Positions 26,647 through 40,200 of a stretch of 54,800 bases of DNA are shown in pieces; within the stretch, counting starts at the first letter, position 1, and every line of letters begins with the position of its first letter. The DNA comes from Clostridia bacterium (lineage in GTDB: Bacteria > Bacillota > Clostridia > Christensenellales > UBA1242). The position numbers and the translations under genes are program-made. Where the stretch lies: assembly GCA_900767835.1 (NCBI GenBank), contig CAAGAO010000001.1, forward strand, positions 1 to 54,800, read 5' to 3'. The notes beneath the pieces are model-generated. The model did no database searches and was not told where the DNA came from. It was given only the letters and a program-made list of their open reading frames with translations.

Positions 26647-26829
26647 GTTTTAGTTACGCAAATATTATATACAAAAGAAAAATGTTTTTTTAAAAAATGC
26701 TTAAAATATGTTTTTGTTAAAAAATATGTAAAATTATATAAAATATCTTGCAAAATTTTAATTTTTTTGCATAAAATGATTGTTTTTTAATATCGACAAA
26801 AAAATAATCATAATAAGTTTGCGTTTAAA

Positions 26830-27012
26830 ATTTAAAAGGAGTATTCTTAATAAGAATAGTTAAATTATGAAATTAGAACTATACGCCCTTGTGGCGTGAA
26901 ATATTATTTAGTAGTTATGAAGGTTAAAATATTTATTTTATTAAATTATTTGCCTTAACTCTCGAATCAAAATTTATACAAAATATTAAAATAAATCAGT
27001 TTATATTTAAAA
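26830..27012 (+). promoter_or_regulatory. tyrS leader region with hairpins and a possible mini-ORF
   Basis: The 380-base stretch after the metK terminator holds AAAGGAG near 26835, then the hairpin ATTCTT-AAT-AAGAAT, a ten-codon frame MKLELYALVA at 26867-26899 with one Tyr codon, and the hairpin ACGCC-CTTGT-GGCGT. AAGGTTAA and TTGCCTTAA further on can also pair weakly. No T-box sequence is present. A regulatory role is only a possibility. Confidence 0.3.
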
Positions 27013-27025
27013 ATAGGAGAAATTT

Positions 27026-28258
27026 ATGTTTATTAATAATGCTTATGAACAATTAAAGACAAGAGGTTTTGTCTTTCAAACCACACATGAAGAAGAATTA
27101 AAAAAAGCACTTTCAAAAGGTCCAATAACTTTTTATTTGGGAATTGATCCTACTGCTGATAATTTGCATATTGGTCACTTTTTTGGTTTGCAAATGGCAA
27201 GAATATTGCAAGATTGTGGACATAAATGTATAATTTTAGTTGGTGGGGCAACAGCCTTAATTGGTGACCCTAGCGGTAAAAAAGATATGAGAAAAATGAT
27301 GAGTAAAGAAGAAGTTGCTCATAATGCACAAGAAATAAAAGATTTACTTAAAAAGTTTATAGTGTTTGATGGTGAAAATCCTGCAATAATAGTAGATAAT
27401 GCTGATTGGCTAAAACCTGCAACATATATTGATTTCTTGCGTGATGTTGGTGTGCATTTTAATGTTAATGAAATGCTAACAAAAGATTTATATAAATCTC
27501 GCTTGCAACAAGGTGGTTTAACCTTTATGGAAATGGGCTACACTTTAATGCAAGCATATGACTTTGTGCATTTAAATGATAAGTATAACTGTATATTGCA
27601 AATAGGTGGCTCAGACCAATGGGGAAATATAACTGCAGGAACAGATTTGTCTCGTAAAATGAATTATTTAGACGGTACTCCACGTCCACTTATGATGGGG
27701 TTAACTTGTCCACTTTTAACAAATGCAAATGGTGTAAAAATGGGCAAAACTGAAAAAGGAACTCTTTGGGTATCAAGAGATAAAACATCTGCTTTTGAGT
27801 TCTATCAACATTTTGTAAATTGTATGGACCAAGATGTTGAACGTCTACTTCGTTTCTTTACTAAAATTGATGTAAATGAAATAAAAAGAATGTGTGATGA
27901 AGACATTGTAAAAGCAAAAAAACTTATGGCATATGAAGTAACGAAACTTGTCCATGGTGAAGAAGAAGCAAAATTGGCAGTAGAAACCGCCCATAATTTA
28001 TTTTTTAGCGGAAATGCAGATTCAGCAAATATGCCAACAGAAACAATAAAAGCACAAGGACAAATGAATATTTTAGACTTTTTGGCATCGCTTAGCATTA
28101 TATCATCAAAATCTGAGGCAAGAAGATTATTAGAACAAAATGGCATTATGATTAATAATGAAAAGAAAAACAATCCAAACGAAATGCTTGATATGTCACA
28201 AAAGGAATTTATTGTTAAGAAAGGGAAAAAGACTTTTGTAAAAGTAATAGTAGAGTAG
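27026..28258 (+). CDS. tyrS: Tyrosine--tRNA ligase
   Basis: Charges tRNA-Tyr; cytoplasmic class I synthetase. It has 410 residues, the standard bacterial length. Motifs: YLGIDPTADNLHIGHFFGL (HIGH), VGGATALIGDPSGK, LMQAYDF, QIGGSDQWGNITAGTDL, and VKMGKTEKG in place of KMSKS, a common TyrRS variant. An S4-like RNA-binding domain ends the protein (SKSEARRLLEQNGIMINNEK). AGGAG stands seven bases before the ATG. It is monocistronic, closed by a perfect terminator at 28299. It is preceded by a long leader without T-box. Confidence 0.96.
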   Translation: MFINNAYEQLKTRGFVFQTTHEEELKKALSKGPITFYLGIDPTADNLHIGHFFGLQMARILQDCGHKCIILVGGATALIGDPSGKKDMRKMMSKEEVAHNAQEIKDLLKKFIVFDGENPAIIVDNADWLKPATYIDFLRDVGVHFNVNEMLTKDLYKSRLQQGGLTFMEMGYTLMQAYDFVHLNDKYNCILQIGGSDQWGNITAGTDLSRKMNYLDGTPRPLMMGLTCPLLTNANGVKMGKTEKGTLWVSRDKTSAFEFYQHFVNCMDQDVERLLRFFTKIDVNEIKRMCDEDIVKAKKLMAYEVTKLVHGEEEAKLAVETAHNLFFSGNADSANMPTETIKAQGQMNILDFLASLSIISSKSEARRLLEQNGIMINNEKKNNPNEMLDMSQKEFIVKKGKKTFVKVIVE

Positions 28259-28298
28259 TAGTCCTTACAAAATAATTATAAATAATAAATAAATTTCA

Positions 28299-28336
28299 AA
28301 AAAACCTCAAAATTGTTTAAAATTTTGAGGTTTTTT
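28299..28336. terminator. tyrS terminator
   Basis: CCTCAAAATT pairs exactly with AATTTTGAGG, flanked by A7 and T6; it may act on both strands. Confidence 0.92.
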
Positions 28337-28432
28337 GATTTTAACATAATTAAATTCAATTAAGTTATTATAAATGATTTTATGAATTAAATAAATATTA
28401 ATATATCATTAAAATTTTTTAAAATATTAAAA

Positions 28433-30706
28433 CTATCTTTCAATTCCGCCATCTTGTGGTTTTGTGGTGTCATTATTTGAACTTCCTAAATTTGCTTCAT
28501 TTACATTGTAAATTCTAGAAAGTTGTTTTTTTAATTCTTTATTTGCTTCTTCTAGTTGATAAGAGTATTGTTGGTATAATGGTGTACTTTTATTGCAGTC
28601 AGATAATGATTGTTGCATTAATTCTTTATAATTATACGTATTTCTATAATCAACATATTTTTGGAAAGTTTCTTTGTGTTTGTCATCTATTTTGTCAGCA
28701 CTTAAACCATCAGGGCAAACCATTTTAATTGCCTCATTAACCTTTTTAAATAGTTCGTCTAAATCTTCAGGGCTAGAAATTGATGACGCTTTTGCGTCAG
28801 ATATAATTTTGCAAACATCTTCATAATTTTTTTCAATAGGATTAGTTGTTTTCGTAGGTGCGGTGTAAGTTTGGGTTTCAATAGTTTGTTGAGGTGTTAT
28901 ATCGTTGTTGCCAACAAAAATTGTATCTTCTTTTATGGAAGTTGATTTGTCTTTATTTTCAGTATTGTCGGTATTTGATATATTGCTTGTTTGCTCGGCT
29001 TGTTCACTACTCTCATTGAAACTATCTTGATTTTCGGTATTAGTAGTAGTTGTTTCGCCATCATTCATAAGCGAAGCATTATCTTGTTTTTCGTCATCTT
29101 TTGCTTTTGTTTGAGTTGCTTTTTTATCTGGTTTTTTAGGATATTCTCCCTTGTTTAATTGGTCCATATATCCATTAACCTGTTGCGAAATATCTGCGTC
29201 TGTTTCTTCTTTTTCTTTTGTTTTATTATTTTCTACAGTTTTTTTGTTTTCTAAAGCATTTAATTGTTTTACATTATTTGCTAGGTTTTGTTTAATTTGG
29301 TCTATTTTGGCATTTATTTTGCTAGTTTGTTTGCTTAGTTTGTTGTCATCAACAATTTGGGCTTGAACTTGCTCAGATAAAGTTCTCTGTTTTTTAATTG
29401 CTTTTTCAAGTTTAGATTTGTTTTTCTCTATATTTTTAGTTAATCTAGATTTATCTTTTTCAAATTTTAGTCTTTGTCTTTCTTCTTTAGACAATTTTTC
29501 TTTTTTGTAATAAGTTATTGTGAAATTAGTATCGCATATGCCAGCAGTAATAAATAGGACGGCAAACAAAAAGAATGCAAAAGGTCCAACAAATACGCCA
29601 CTAATAATTAGCATACCTAAAGCAAATGCTCCAACGGTTGACCATGCTGCAAGATTCAAGTTTGCCTTTTCTTCTTTAGGTTTTTCATTATTAGGCTTGT
29701 TCTCACTATTACTTGCTTTATCATTTTTGTCATTGCTTGCTTTATCATTTTTGTCTTCCTTAGGTTTGTCTTCCTTAGGTTTGTCATGTTTTTGATTGTC
29801 TTTATTTGAACCATTATCACCATCTGTATTTACATCTGGTTTCTCTTGATTTTCTTGTGGGCGTGCGTCTTTATCTAAATCTAAAGATTTGCTTAAATCT
29901 GATTGCTTATATACTTTTGTGTAATCAATGTCATTGTTTCTGTAATCTTCGGCAGTCTTGAATGTCGCAGGTTCATCATCAAGAATGAATTTTGAAACAA
30001 GGTCTAATTCAGGTTCGCTTAAATTAAAAGCAATACCCGAACTTTGTTTACCACTAATTCCGTTATTTCTACCAATTGTAAAACCTAAAACAGAGGAGTC
30101 ACCCATTTTGTACATATTTGAGTTTTGTTTATTCATAGGGACGAGTTTGTGACCTCTACCAATATAAAGTTGAGAACCATATTTTACCATGTGTAGTAGT
30201 TTGTTTTCTGACTGGTATTGTTTTAAACCATCAATAGAATTGTCTTTTAATGCGTCAAACATTTGATAAGGTAAACCATTCGTAGTTAATTTTTTATTTT
30301 CAATGTCATCGAATAGAGTATTAGAAAAAACAATGTCTAAAGGATTCTCAAAATTAATTAATGGACTAAAAGTCGCACCTTTTTTTAATAATATTGAATT
30401 ACCTGAAATTTTATAAACATTATTTGCTCCATCAAGAGTAAATGTTAAATTGTCTTCATAATCTAAATGAATGTTAGAAACTTTAATTTTTGCGATTGTT
30501 TTGTCTGGTGTTAAAGCTTCAAAAATCCCAGTTTCATTGTCTAATGTTAACTCGCCATTTTGAGTGTCCAAAATAAACAAATCGTCACCTTTTTTATTTA
30601 AAAAGCGAATGGTATGTTTATCCTTTTCATCGTTAGACATAGAAACATTTTGAGTTCCAATTAAAGTTTTGTCTTTGCTGTAACAATCAATGGAAAAACT
30701 TTTCAT
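28433..30706 (-). CDS. Large protein with two membrane helices and coiled-coil tail
   Basis: A 757-residue protein that I do not recognise. There is no signal peptide. Residues 1-260 form a beta-rich domain (for example LTFTLDGANNVYKISGNSIL). Residues about 290-350 are a low-complexity charged linker with short tandem units (KPKEDKPKED, NDKASNDKNDKASN). Two adjacent membrane helices lie near 355-400 (LGMLIISGVFVGPFAFFLFA), followed by a long lysine-rich coiled coil (about 410-500) and a Thr/Asn/Gln-rich tail ending in a helical region. Both soluble parts would lie on the same membrane face. AGGAG is nine bases before the start, and a good promoter lies at 30734-30762. It is divergent from the giant surface gene, so a shared envelope role is possible but inferred. 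Confidence 0.7.
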   Translation of the reverse strand: MKSFSIDCYSKDKTLIGTQNVSMSNDEKDKHTIRFLNKKGDDLFILDTQNGELTLDNETGIFEALTPDKTIAKIKVSNIHLDYEDNLTFTLDGANNVYKISGNSILLKKGATFSPLINFENPLDIVFSNTLFDDIENKKLTTNGLPYQMFDALKDNSIDGLKQYQSENKLLHMVKYGSQLYIGRGHKLVPMNKQNSNMYKMGDSSVLGFTIGRNNGISGKQSSGIAFNLSEPELDLVSKFILDDEPATFKTAEDYRNNDIDYTKVYKQSDLSKSLDLDKDARPQENQEKPDVNTDGDNGSNKDNQKHDKPKEDKPKEDKNDKASNDKNDKASNSENKPNNEKPKEEKANLNLAAWSTVGAFALGMLIISGVFVGPFAFFLFAVLFITAGICDTNFTITYYKKEKLSKEERQRLKFEKDKSRLTKNIEKNKSKLEKAIKKQRTLSEQVQAQIVDDNKLSKQTSKINAKIDQIKQNLANNVKQLNALENKKTVENNKTKEKEETDADISQQVNGYMDQLNKGEYPKKPDKKATQTKAKDDEKQDNASLMNDGETTTTNTENQDSFNESSEQAEQTSNISNTDNTENKDKSTSIKEDTIFVGNNDITPQQTIETQTYTAPTKTTNPIEKNYEDVCKIISDAKASSISSPEDLDELFKKVNEAIKMVCPDGLSADKIDDKHKETFQKYVDYRNTYNYKELMQQSLSDCNKSTPLYQQYSYQLEEANKELKKQLSRIYNVNEANLGSSNNDTTKPQDGGIER

Positions 30707-30733
30707 AAGATAATTCTCCTTTTGTATGCATAA

Positions 30734-30762
30734 ATTTTACCACAAATAGGGTATATTGTCAA
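30734..30762 (-). promoter_or_regulatory. Promoter for the leftward 757-residue gene
   Basis: Minus strand TTGACA (30757-30762), a 17-base spacer, TAAAAT (30734-30739). Confidence 0.7.
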
Positions 30763-30942
30763 TATTAACAGTAAAGAAAAAGTAATGCGATAGGTTAAAA
30801 TTTTACACTATAAAAATATTGTTTTTAAAGGTTATTGTTTCTCGTTAGTCAAAAAGCGAACAAAAAGTGATATATTTTTAATAAAATACCGCTTAAGATT
30901 AAGTTCTAAATCAAAAAATATTTTTGTTTAATTAATATTTAA

Positions 30943-30972
30943 TTGACATAATGTAAACAATAAATGTATACT
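30943..30972 (+). promoter_or_regulatory. Promoter for the giant surface protein gene
   Basis: TTGACA (30943-30948), an 18-base spacer, TATACT (30967-30972). This leaves a leader of about 235 bases, extremely AT-rich and without convincing hairpins, before the ATG at 31215. The rest of the 508-base divergent region shows nothing else. Confidence 0.6.
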
Positions 30973-31214
30973 AAAATTGTATTTTATGTAAAAATATTAT
31001 TTATTATAATTTTTAAAAATTTTTAATAAATTATTTTAAAATTTTCAAGCAATTTTATATACAAATTCTAGAACAATTAATTATATATAATTAACAAACT
31101 GAAATATTGCTAAAAAATTAATTATAAATTTATTTATGTTTTTACATATTACAAAATTATTTTTTGTTTAATAATTTTGTTTGACAAAAATATTTTAAAT
31201 AGGAGCATTTTATA

Positions 31215-34200
31215 ATGAAAAGATTTTTTATTATTTTCGCAATATGTTTTGCCTCAGTAATAGGAATAATGGGGGGCATTTTTGGTGTTAAATATTTAAA
31301 AGGTGATTTTAATAAAGTCATAATTAATCCAAATAACATATCTTTTGAACTTGATGAGTATGATGTCACAGGCGATTTTAAAATGACTATCACAACGACA
31401 ACCGAAGATGTCAACGCTACAAAAGTTACTTTAACTTTTGCAAAAGGTACAAATTCTTCAGGTAATGGTGTGAACACATACGGTAAAGACCATTTGACCG
31501 ATGGAGTAATAATCATACCTAAAGAGGTTACATTAAACGTTCCTTTTGAAATTAAATTGTGTAAAACAAATGATGGCGAACTTAACAACTTGGAGTGGAT
31601 AAAAGGTGGTATATCAAACTTAGTTGCAACATCAGAATGTAAGACTACACCAAAAGCCACAACAAAAGTGTATGTTGATGTTCCTGTATATAAAACCGAA
31701 ATTGTTATTTTTGATGGTAGAGGAACAATTGATAATACAAGTAGTTTAAAAAACACTTTAACCTATATTGAAGGTCAAACAAATTTATTAAAAAAATTAA
31801 AAACAGATGAGGATAGATTATCTTTCAATGCTGGTGATACTTTTTATTTGGGACTAAAATTTTATCCAGAACGTAGTGCTTATAAATATTCCAAAGCGAC
31901 ATCAACCAATATGCTTGTTGAATATTATGATGAAATTATAAGCAAAATGAATGAATTAAACTTAAATTATGAAAGTGAGTTAAATACATTAAAAAGTTTA
32001 CTAAAAACTGAAAACGCAACGAAAGAAATTGATTTCCAAGAATTAATCAATGCTTATCAACAAATTGTAAATCTAAAAGATACTTCTTTAAACAAACAAA
32101 GATTTACAGAATATCTAAAAACATTAAATGAAAGTTTTAAAAAGAACTTAAAGTATTATACATACGAAGAAAAAATTGAAAATAGTAAAGCAAACATAAA
32201 TAAAATTGAAAGAGTAGATGGAACTAATTTATACAAACTTCAAGCCGTTGCAGATAGTACATCTCTTTCAAATTTGGTTAATGTTGAACTTTACTCATAT
32301 ACTTTCTATAACAGCAAAATAGAAAACGATACAGTAAATGCAAGTGAAGATTACTCAACTCTTTTAGGTAGATTTGAAACTATGTATACCGAGCAAGGTG
32401 AAAGTCTATCGAACAAAAAAGTAGACAAACAAACAAAACAATTTAACATTGTTGATGTTGATGTTGACACCATAGCGGTAAATGGCGGAATTAATGATTT
32501 CTTGTCAAATAAAATACATACAATTTATGCTAGTAAAGATGGAACAAATACAAGCACAACATCATATTTGAAATTAGCATTAAGCAATTCAAACATTGAT
32601 GCAGTTAATTTACAAAACAAAATTTTAAATATAGGTATCCGTTTTGAAAAAAGATTAAGTTCAAGTTCTTGGGGAGAGACAACTGAATTAAAATTTGTTG
32701 ATTCAGATAATTACACAAAAGTAAAAGTTATACAAGATGATTCGGGAGCCTATACATATTACTATTTGCCTATAGGAAACAAAGCAAATTATAATGATGC
32801 ATATTGGCAAGTTTATTCAGATGAATATATTGCAAATGATTTTCGTGCGGTTTTAGTTTATATAAAATCATATGAGTTAAATGCTGATAATGAATTTGAA
32901 ACCGACAAAGAAAATGTTAAGGTTGTTGTAGATAATCCAATTTTTAGATTATCACCAGCAGACAGTGATGAAAAATTAGTTAAATGGACATCGTTAGATA
33001 ACTTAACTTTAGGTGTTGTTGATATGACTGGAGTGCTAGACTTATCAGCTACAGATTTAGAAGATGATGGTTCAGAAAAAGTAAAAAATGTTTCTTATAA
33101 CAAAGAAATAGATTTGTCAAAATTAGTAAGCATACCAGAAACAAATAATTTCCAAACATATAAATTCTTTATATATTCAGATGATGAACAGGCAGAACAA
33201 AAATTATCAACATACTTTGCAACTGTAGATGCAAACCCAAAACCATACACTTTAAAGGGTGTAGGCATAACAAAAAACTTATATGAATTAGATGGTTCAA
33301 TATTAAAACTTAAACGCCAAGAAATACCAAATTATTCTGTAAATGTAATGTTTGCAACAATTAGAACGGGGGCTTTAAGAAATCCTATAATGGTAACAAA
33401 TGGGGAGTATGAAATTTACGATATCGTGAAATACTCGGCAGTTAAAGATAATAGTTTGGTTGAAAACCTTTCATCTTTAACAATAAACTTTACAAACTCA
33501 CTTAAAACTATTAAAGCAGAATTAAGTGATTTGAATACAGATTATGCTGGTGTTGCAAATGAAGATGCTATGTTTAAAATGGCACAAAACACTACTGATG
33601 TTTTAACTTTTAAAATATCTGGTGGTGAAGGCGATGAAACTAAATTAAGAAATGCTTTCTCTGATGGCTCAATCCGTATGGAAGCAAGAGAGAGCAAAAG
33701 CAATGCAACAAACTACATTACTTATAGATTATATCAAGATGTTGATTCTTATTACATAATTGTTTCATCTGCTCAAGTAACTAAAAATGTAACAGTAAGA
33801 CTATATTTGGTTTACACCGTTGATGGCAACGATTATATGTTCCCAGTTAATATTGTATATAACTATGGTGGTAATACAACCTTCTATACAGTGACAATAG
33901 TTGAAAACACAAACAGTGAAATATCTTTCGATTTTGAAACGGTAGATAATACTTCAATTATGGCTTCTGAAATAGATTATATTTTAGTATCAACAGTTTA
34001 CGATAAGGCAAGCAATAAATATAGCAAAACTTATAATGTTTATTATAGGGATACTTCATTTACAGAACATCCAACAGTTAAAATTTTTGGTGATGATGCA
34101 AGAGTCAAAGTTAAAATTGTGGACTTTTTAGGTAATGTAGTAGATAATGCTCAAGATGGTTGGTATTTAAAAAGTTCAAACTTAAATGTGTTAGTTGTAC

Positions 34201-37200
34201 AAAATGACCAATATGTTAATTTTGTGGGCGAAACACCAAAAGAATCTCCAGCAGTATTAAGTCTATATGCTGGTTCGGTTGAAAATAGCACTCTAAGTGA
34301 GAAAGTAAATTTTGTTGTTGAAAATTCAGGTAGAGTAGAAGAGGTTATTAAATATTACAAAGACCCAAATCAAAAAATCGAATTTAAATATGATGAAACA
34401 ATAAAAGAAACATACAAATTCCCAACTCAAAGTATGAGCCTTGAAAGTAGTTTAGGTGACGAAGTTGTATTGTCTAACTTATTGATAATAAACTATAAAT
34501 TAGATGACTCAATCAATCCATTGACTATGGGAATATATGTTGCAAATGAAGCATCATTGAATGTTTTGCAACAAATTTCAAACACAACACTAACCAAAGA
34601 AAATTATAAAACTACACCAATAACATCATTTGTTTTAAATAAAATGTTAGGCAGTGTTGTAAAAATTGACTTATCTTATGTATGTAAAGAATTAGATATT
34701 ACACAATCTGTATCATTAAAATTAAACCAAGTATTTACAATTAAAAAAGTAGATATTAAGAATGCAAGTGGAGTTTCTATAACAAAAACTGATTCAAACT
34801 ATAATATATATAAAGGTATTCCATACACAGTAGAAATAGAAACTGAAAATGTATCAAATACAAAAAATTTATATTACTATAGCAATGGTGAAGAAAAGAA
34901 GGCATTTACCGTTACAGACAACAAATATTCATTTAACTTTACATTTAGTGATAGTTCACTTTCAAGTAGACAAATATATATAACATCTACAAATAGTGAT
35001 GATGAAAATGAAAAGATAGGTGAGTTAGTATATTGCCTTGAGTTTAATGTTTTAGACAACTTAATAATCAATGTTAAAAACAGTACAGTTGCATTAAAAG
35101 GCAATAAAGTAACTATTCCATTTGTAGATTTAATGGGTAGAAAAAATGTTTCTGGTACCACACTAGAAAATTATCCATTAATTTATACAAATATTAGTTT
35201 TGATGCAAAAACAGAATATGCAAAAGATAATGAAAAGTTAAGCATAAGCATACCAAAAGTAGACGATTCTTTAGATGCTACTATAAAAGAAAGAAGATGC
35301 ATAGATTTAACATTTAGTAATTTTACAAATGAAGCGACAGTTAAATTCTATATTGTTATTGATGAAATAATAGTTGGACAAGTAACTTTAAAAGTTGTCC
35401 CAGAAAATCTAATTAATGCTTACAATTACTTTGCAATGTATAAAGGTGTAAAAGCAATAGTTGTATCTAATAGTGAAGTTATTAGTGGAGATAATGACAG
35501 AACAAATCTGTTTACCGATTTGTTTAGGAATGAAGAAGGAGTACAAGTTGTATATGATTCAACCTTTAATGGTACATACACAAACATAAACGGAACTGTA
35601 AGAAAAGTTACATTATCAAATAATAATTTATTCACAAATACTGACACTTTTGTGACAGTAACAAAAGATGGTATTTCAACAAAATATTTAATTGTTATAA
35701 GCAGATTAAAATTCCCATTTGTTAAATTTGAGAATTTACTTGGCGAAGAATTGGCTTATGCTAACTTAGATATCTATAGACTTTTTGAAAATACCGAAAA
35801 TCTATACGATTACTACAAGGCAAACAATATCAATTTCTTCACAACAACACAAAATACTGAAAATGGTAAACAAGAAATTGAATTAATTAAGAATAATGAA
35901 AATTTAGTATATCTATCAAATGATAGTAAAAACATATTCAATGCAACCAACTTAGGTATACTTGAAATGGCAACAGGTGAAAATGTAGCATCATCATATG
36001 CAATGCTACAAACAGAAGAAGAAGGAATAAAACTTGTTGCAAACCCAATAGGTGTGTTAGATGGTGTATATATTAAAGCATCTTTAAATTTAGCACAAGC
36101 AGGAACAAATACATATTTTGCTATTCCAACTATAATTCACTTAAAACAAACACAAAAACTACTTGTTAGTTATCCAAATAGTGGAGAAGTTGTTGAATTA
36201 AATGAAAACAATTATGGTAGCGAAGGATATGATGAATTAATGCAAGAAAATCAACTTCCATTTAGCAATAGGCTTGTTGAATACTTGTCATTTAATGAAG
36301 TTTATAGTAATGCTGAATTAGATTTATCAAATAATAAGTATACAAGATTGATTGTAAAAGAAATTGATTCAAGTCAAGATTTTGCAACCATTAACTATAC
36401 TGGTGTAATGCACTATTCAATAGAAAAAATAGTTAAAAATGTAAGTGGTGTATGGTCTGTTGTTGATAAAAATGACTTTGCAAATTATGCAAGTATAACC
36501 GTTTCAAACACAGGTGCAATTTTAACTGTTAATAAATATATGGGGCTAAATGTTGTACGCCTTAAGATTAAAGTAACAACAGATGGTGGTGCAGAAAACT
36601 ATATTTATGTTTCAGCAGGCGAAGCAGAGCAATTAACGCTAATGCGTCAAACTTCATCTTCAACACCAATAAGTATTGGTGATGAAAATAATATAAGTTT
36701 AAAATCAGAAGAATCAATTTTGATTGGCAATGGAGTATATGATTTGTTGTCATCAAATTCTAAATATTATTACTATTTAACAAACATTAACTATAACCAA
36801 GAATTAAAATTTAGACTTATAGGAACTGACGGAAGTGTTGTGGGTTTTGATAGCGAACTAAACACTTTTGTAAGTGTAGATTCAAACAAACTTACAATAA
36901 AAGTTCAACCAACAGGCGCTTATTTTGTAATTGAGTTATATACAGTTTATGGCGTTTTAACTAAACTTAACATCTCAGTAGAATCTGCTTTTAAATTTAC
37001 TTTAAAAGAGTTAAACATTTATTCTGGAACATCATATTTATTGACAGACCTAGTAGATTTCTCAACAAATATTGAAAGTTTGAATGGCTTTGCAATAACA
37101 AATATTGAAAATAAAGAAAACAATAAATATTTTGTTTGTGATGGTGGTAAATTAGTATTTACACATATAGATTCAAAAGTTGCATTCAATTTAGTATTAA

Positions 37201-40200
37201 CAATAACTATAGAAAAAGGCGCAGATACATATGTGTTTAATGCAACATTTAAAAATATCGTTGTGTTGCCAAGAATTGAATCACTCTATCCAAACCAAAC
37301 AACTCCATATGTAGATTTATCAACAGGTACAGGTTCTGAGCCAAACCTAACAAATAAAACTGTTGATTCGGGCAAAGTAACTTTAAGCAAAAAATTGTGG
37401 TCAAAATTATTCAAAGATAACAAACTAGATAATGAATTTACAATAACCGAATTCGCTGAAAACAATAAATTGTATTATTTTGTTAATACTAATTTAATCA
37501 ATGAAAATGATGACATAGATTATGAGGTTGGCGGAATTACTTCAACAATTACTTCAAAAGTTCAATTTAGTTTAGCAATAAAGAACAATGATGATTCATA
37601 TACAACAATAGCAAAAGCATTTGTAATGTTAACAATTAACCCACAATATAAACTTACAATAAATTATCCAATTACTTATTCAGAAACTGGAGAAGAAACA
37701 ACTTTTGGTTATGAAATAATTCAAAATAAAGGAACAATAGATTTTAGTACAAAAACATTTAACAATCTAGATAGACTTATTGTTACAAATATGGTACGTC
37801 CAGAACAAACTGTTACATACACAATCAAACTAAATGATGTCGAAATACCATCTGCTGGTCAATATAGTTTTGATTTTGATGACACAGACTTTGTGCAAGG
37901 CGATATAGTTCAATATTTTGACATATATATTAATGATTTAAAATATGGTTCATATGTTGTATATGTAACAAAAGATTCACCAATGAGTTTCACTCAATCA
38001 ACTAAGACTATTTATGCATCATATGGCGATGATGATGTATTTAAAAATGTTGATGTAATTGTAACAATGCCAAAAATAACTCTTGCTGACGGTAAAGAAA
38101 AAGTTAGTTTATATGTTGCAAGTCAAGCAGGTGTGACAAATAATGTATCTATTGCAAGCAATATCTATTACAGAGCAGGCGAAAAAGTAAGATGTATTCT
38201 ACCTATATCTAAATACGAACAAGGCATAAGTAGAGTGTTCGTTGCAACTGATGGTACAAGTGTATCTACAACCGATACTGAATGCAATGCAATATTTAGC
38301 ATTAGAGGAATTCTAACATATAATGGTAATAAAGTTAGATATAAAGACTATGATTACATAATTAGCAGTTTAAGTTTAAGAGATGAAGAAATTACATCTA
38401 ATTCAAAAGAATTTGTTAAATCACTAGAGAAATCGGCTGTATGTTCAATAATAAGCGATAAAACAATAGCATCAAGTTGCTCAATTACTTTAACATATGA
38501 TATTGCGTTTGATGAAGATTTGTTGAATAAAACAAGAGTTATTACATTAAATGCTAACGAAAAAGAAGAAGGATACTCTTTTGTAGATTTGTTTGGTTTA
38601 AAAGATACATTAGGAAATAAATTCTGGTTGAATCACACAAATAATAGCAAAGAAATTAGTGTAAAAATAATAGATAATATCAGTTCAATAAATTGCATGC
38701 CTGTAACTCCAATTCTTAAAGATAATATTAGATATGACTACAATCTAAAACCTTTAGGGGCATCAAATTATGGCACAAAAGTAACAATTAAATTCACATA
38801 TACTTTAGGAGAAAATAGAGTATATAGTGCTGAATTTGATGTTATTGTAAAATCTGACATTGAGTTTGTTGTCCATAATGAAAGTACAGCATCTATAAAT
38901 AGCGAATATAATCCGTTAATGGTTGTATATTCTGAAGATATTTTGCTAGCAAGTGAAGCCCAAACCGCGTTCATCTATGCTTATAGCAAATATTCTACTA
39001 TAGACCCTAAACCAAATGTCGTTATTCGTTGGTCAGATCCTCAAGTTTCAGGCGATAAGAGTTATTTTACCGTTGTTAAAGAAAATGGCGGAATATATCT
39101 AAAATTTAATAAAGAAGCAACCTTTGGCAATAAAAATATTGTAATTACATTTACTGACCCATACAATTTTACATTTAAATATTATATTGAATTTGTTGCA
39201 AGTTCTAATGTCGTTTCATATAACACTGATTCTAAAAAAGTATACGAAGGTGAAACTTTTGATGTTTACAATAGAAATAAAGATTATGGAACAAATATGA
39301 GTGGTGTTGGTCTTGTTATTAAAAATGGCAATGATACCGACATACAAACAGAATTAAAAGTAACAAGTTTGAGATTCTTAGTAAATGGCACAACTTATTC
39401 AATCTTTGCAGACATAAACGAAGGTTTAATTGGTAATACAATGACATTAAAAAATGGACGTTTATCATTAAAATACCTTTCATTTACAGACATATGGAAT
39501 AATAGTTTAATTAGTAATGGTTTGAGTTTGTCAGGAACATTAGAAGTCAATGTTGTGAGTGCTACTCCAAATACAGATGGTTCCTATGCTTATTCAACCG
39601 AAGAATATTCTTTCAGTATTCCATTTACAATCTATAAAAAATATAGAACAAGTCTTTCAGCGGAGAATACTTTTGTCCGTGAAAATGTTGAAATCAATTT
39701 GGAACATTTTATAGATGTTTATGATTATAGTAAAAACTCTTATTTGGGTAAACCAGAACTTAATGAATATGAGGCATATAAAGCAACATTCAAATTAGAC
39801 AACATTCAAATTAGTACTGATAAAAAAACATTGCTTACTTATTTAACAGGGATATTGAACTCAATTAACAAAAATTTGGATACAATAAATAATACAACAA
39901 CAAGTGAAGACGATAAAATTAAAGCAGAGACAGAAAACGAAGGATTATGGATTGAACTAAAAAAATTTGGTGTCATTCCAGGTTCAACTAATAGTAACAA
40001 CAAATATGATATTACAAACTTAAAAATCACTTTACTTATAAGAGCGAAAAATAAAGCGACAAGTAATGTTGTTACATATCAAGGTTTATATGATATTACT
40101 CTTGATGGTTCTATTTATAAAGTGGACACATTCCTTGAGTTAGGTTCAGATTCTTCACCATTAGGAGCGGGCGTTAACTTATTAAACTACAATATTGAAC

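Noticed and set aside
26478..26753. A minus-strand frame of 91 codons after metK
   Set aside because: It has low-complexity Lys/Asn/Phe composition and covers the metK terminator. There is no ribosome site.
26830..27012. T-box riboswitch for tyrS
   Set aside because: No AGGGTGG-type T-box sequence and no terminator/antiterminator pair is present.
29700..29830. CRISPR-like or functional tandem repeat
   Set aside because: The short repeats encode a charged linker (KPKED, NDKASN) within a coding frame, which explains them.
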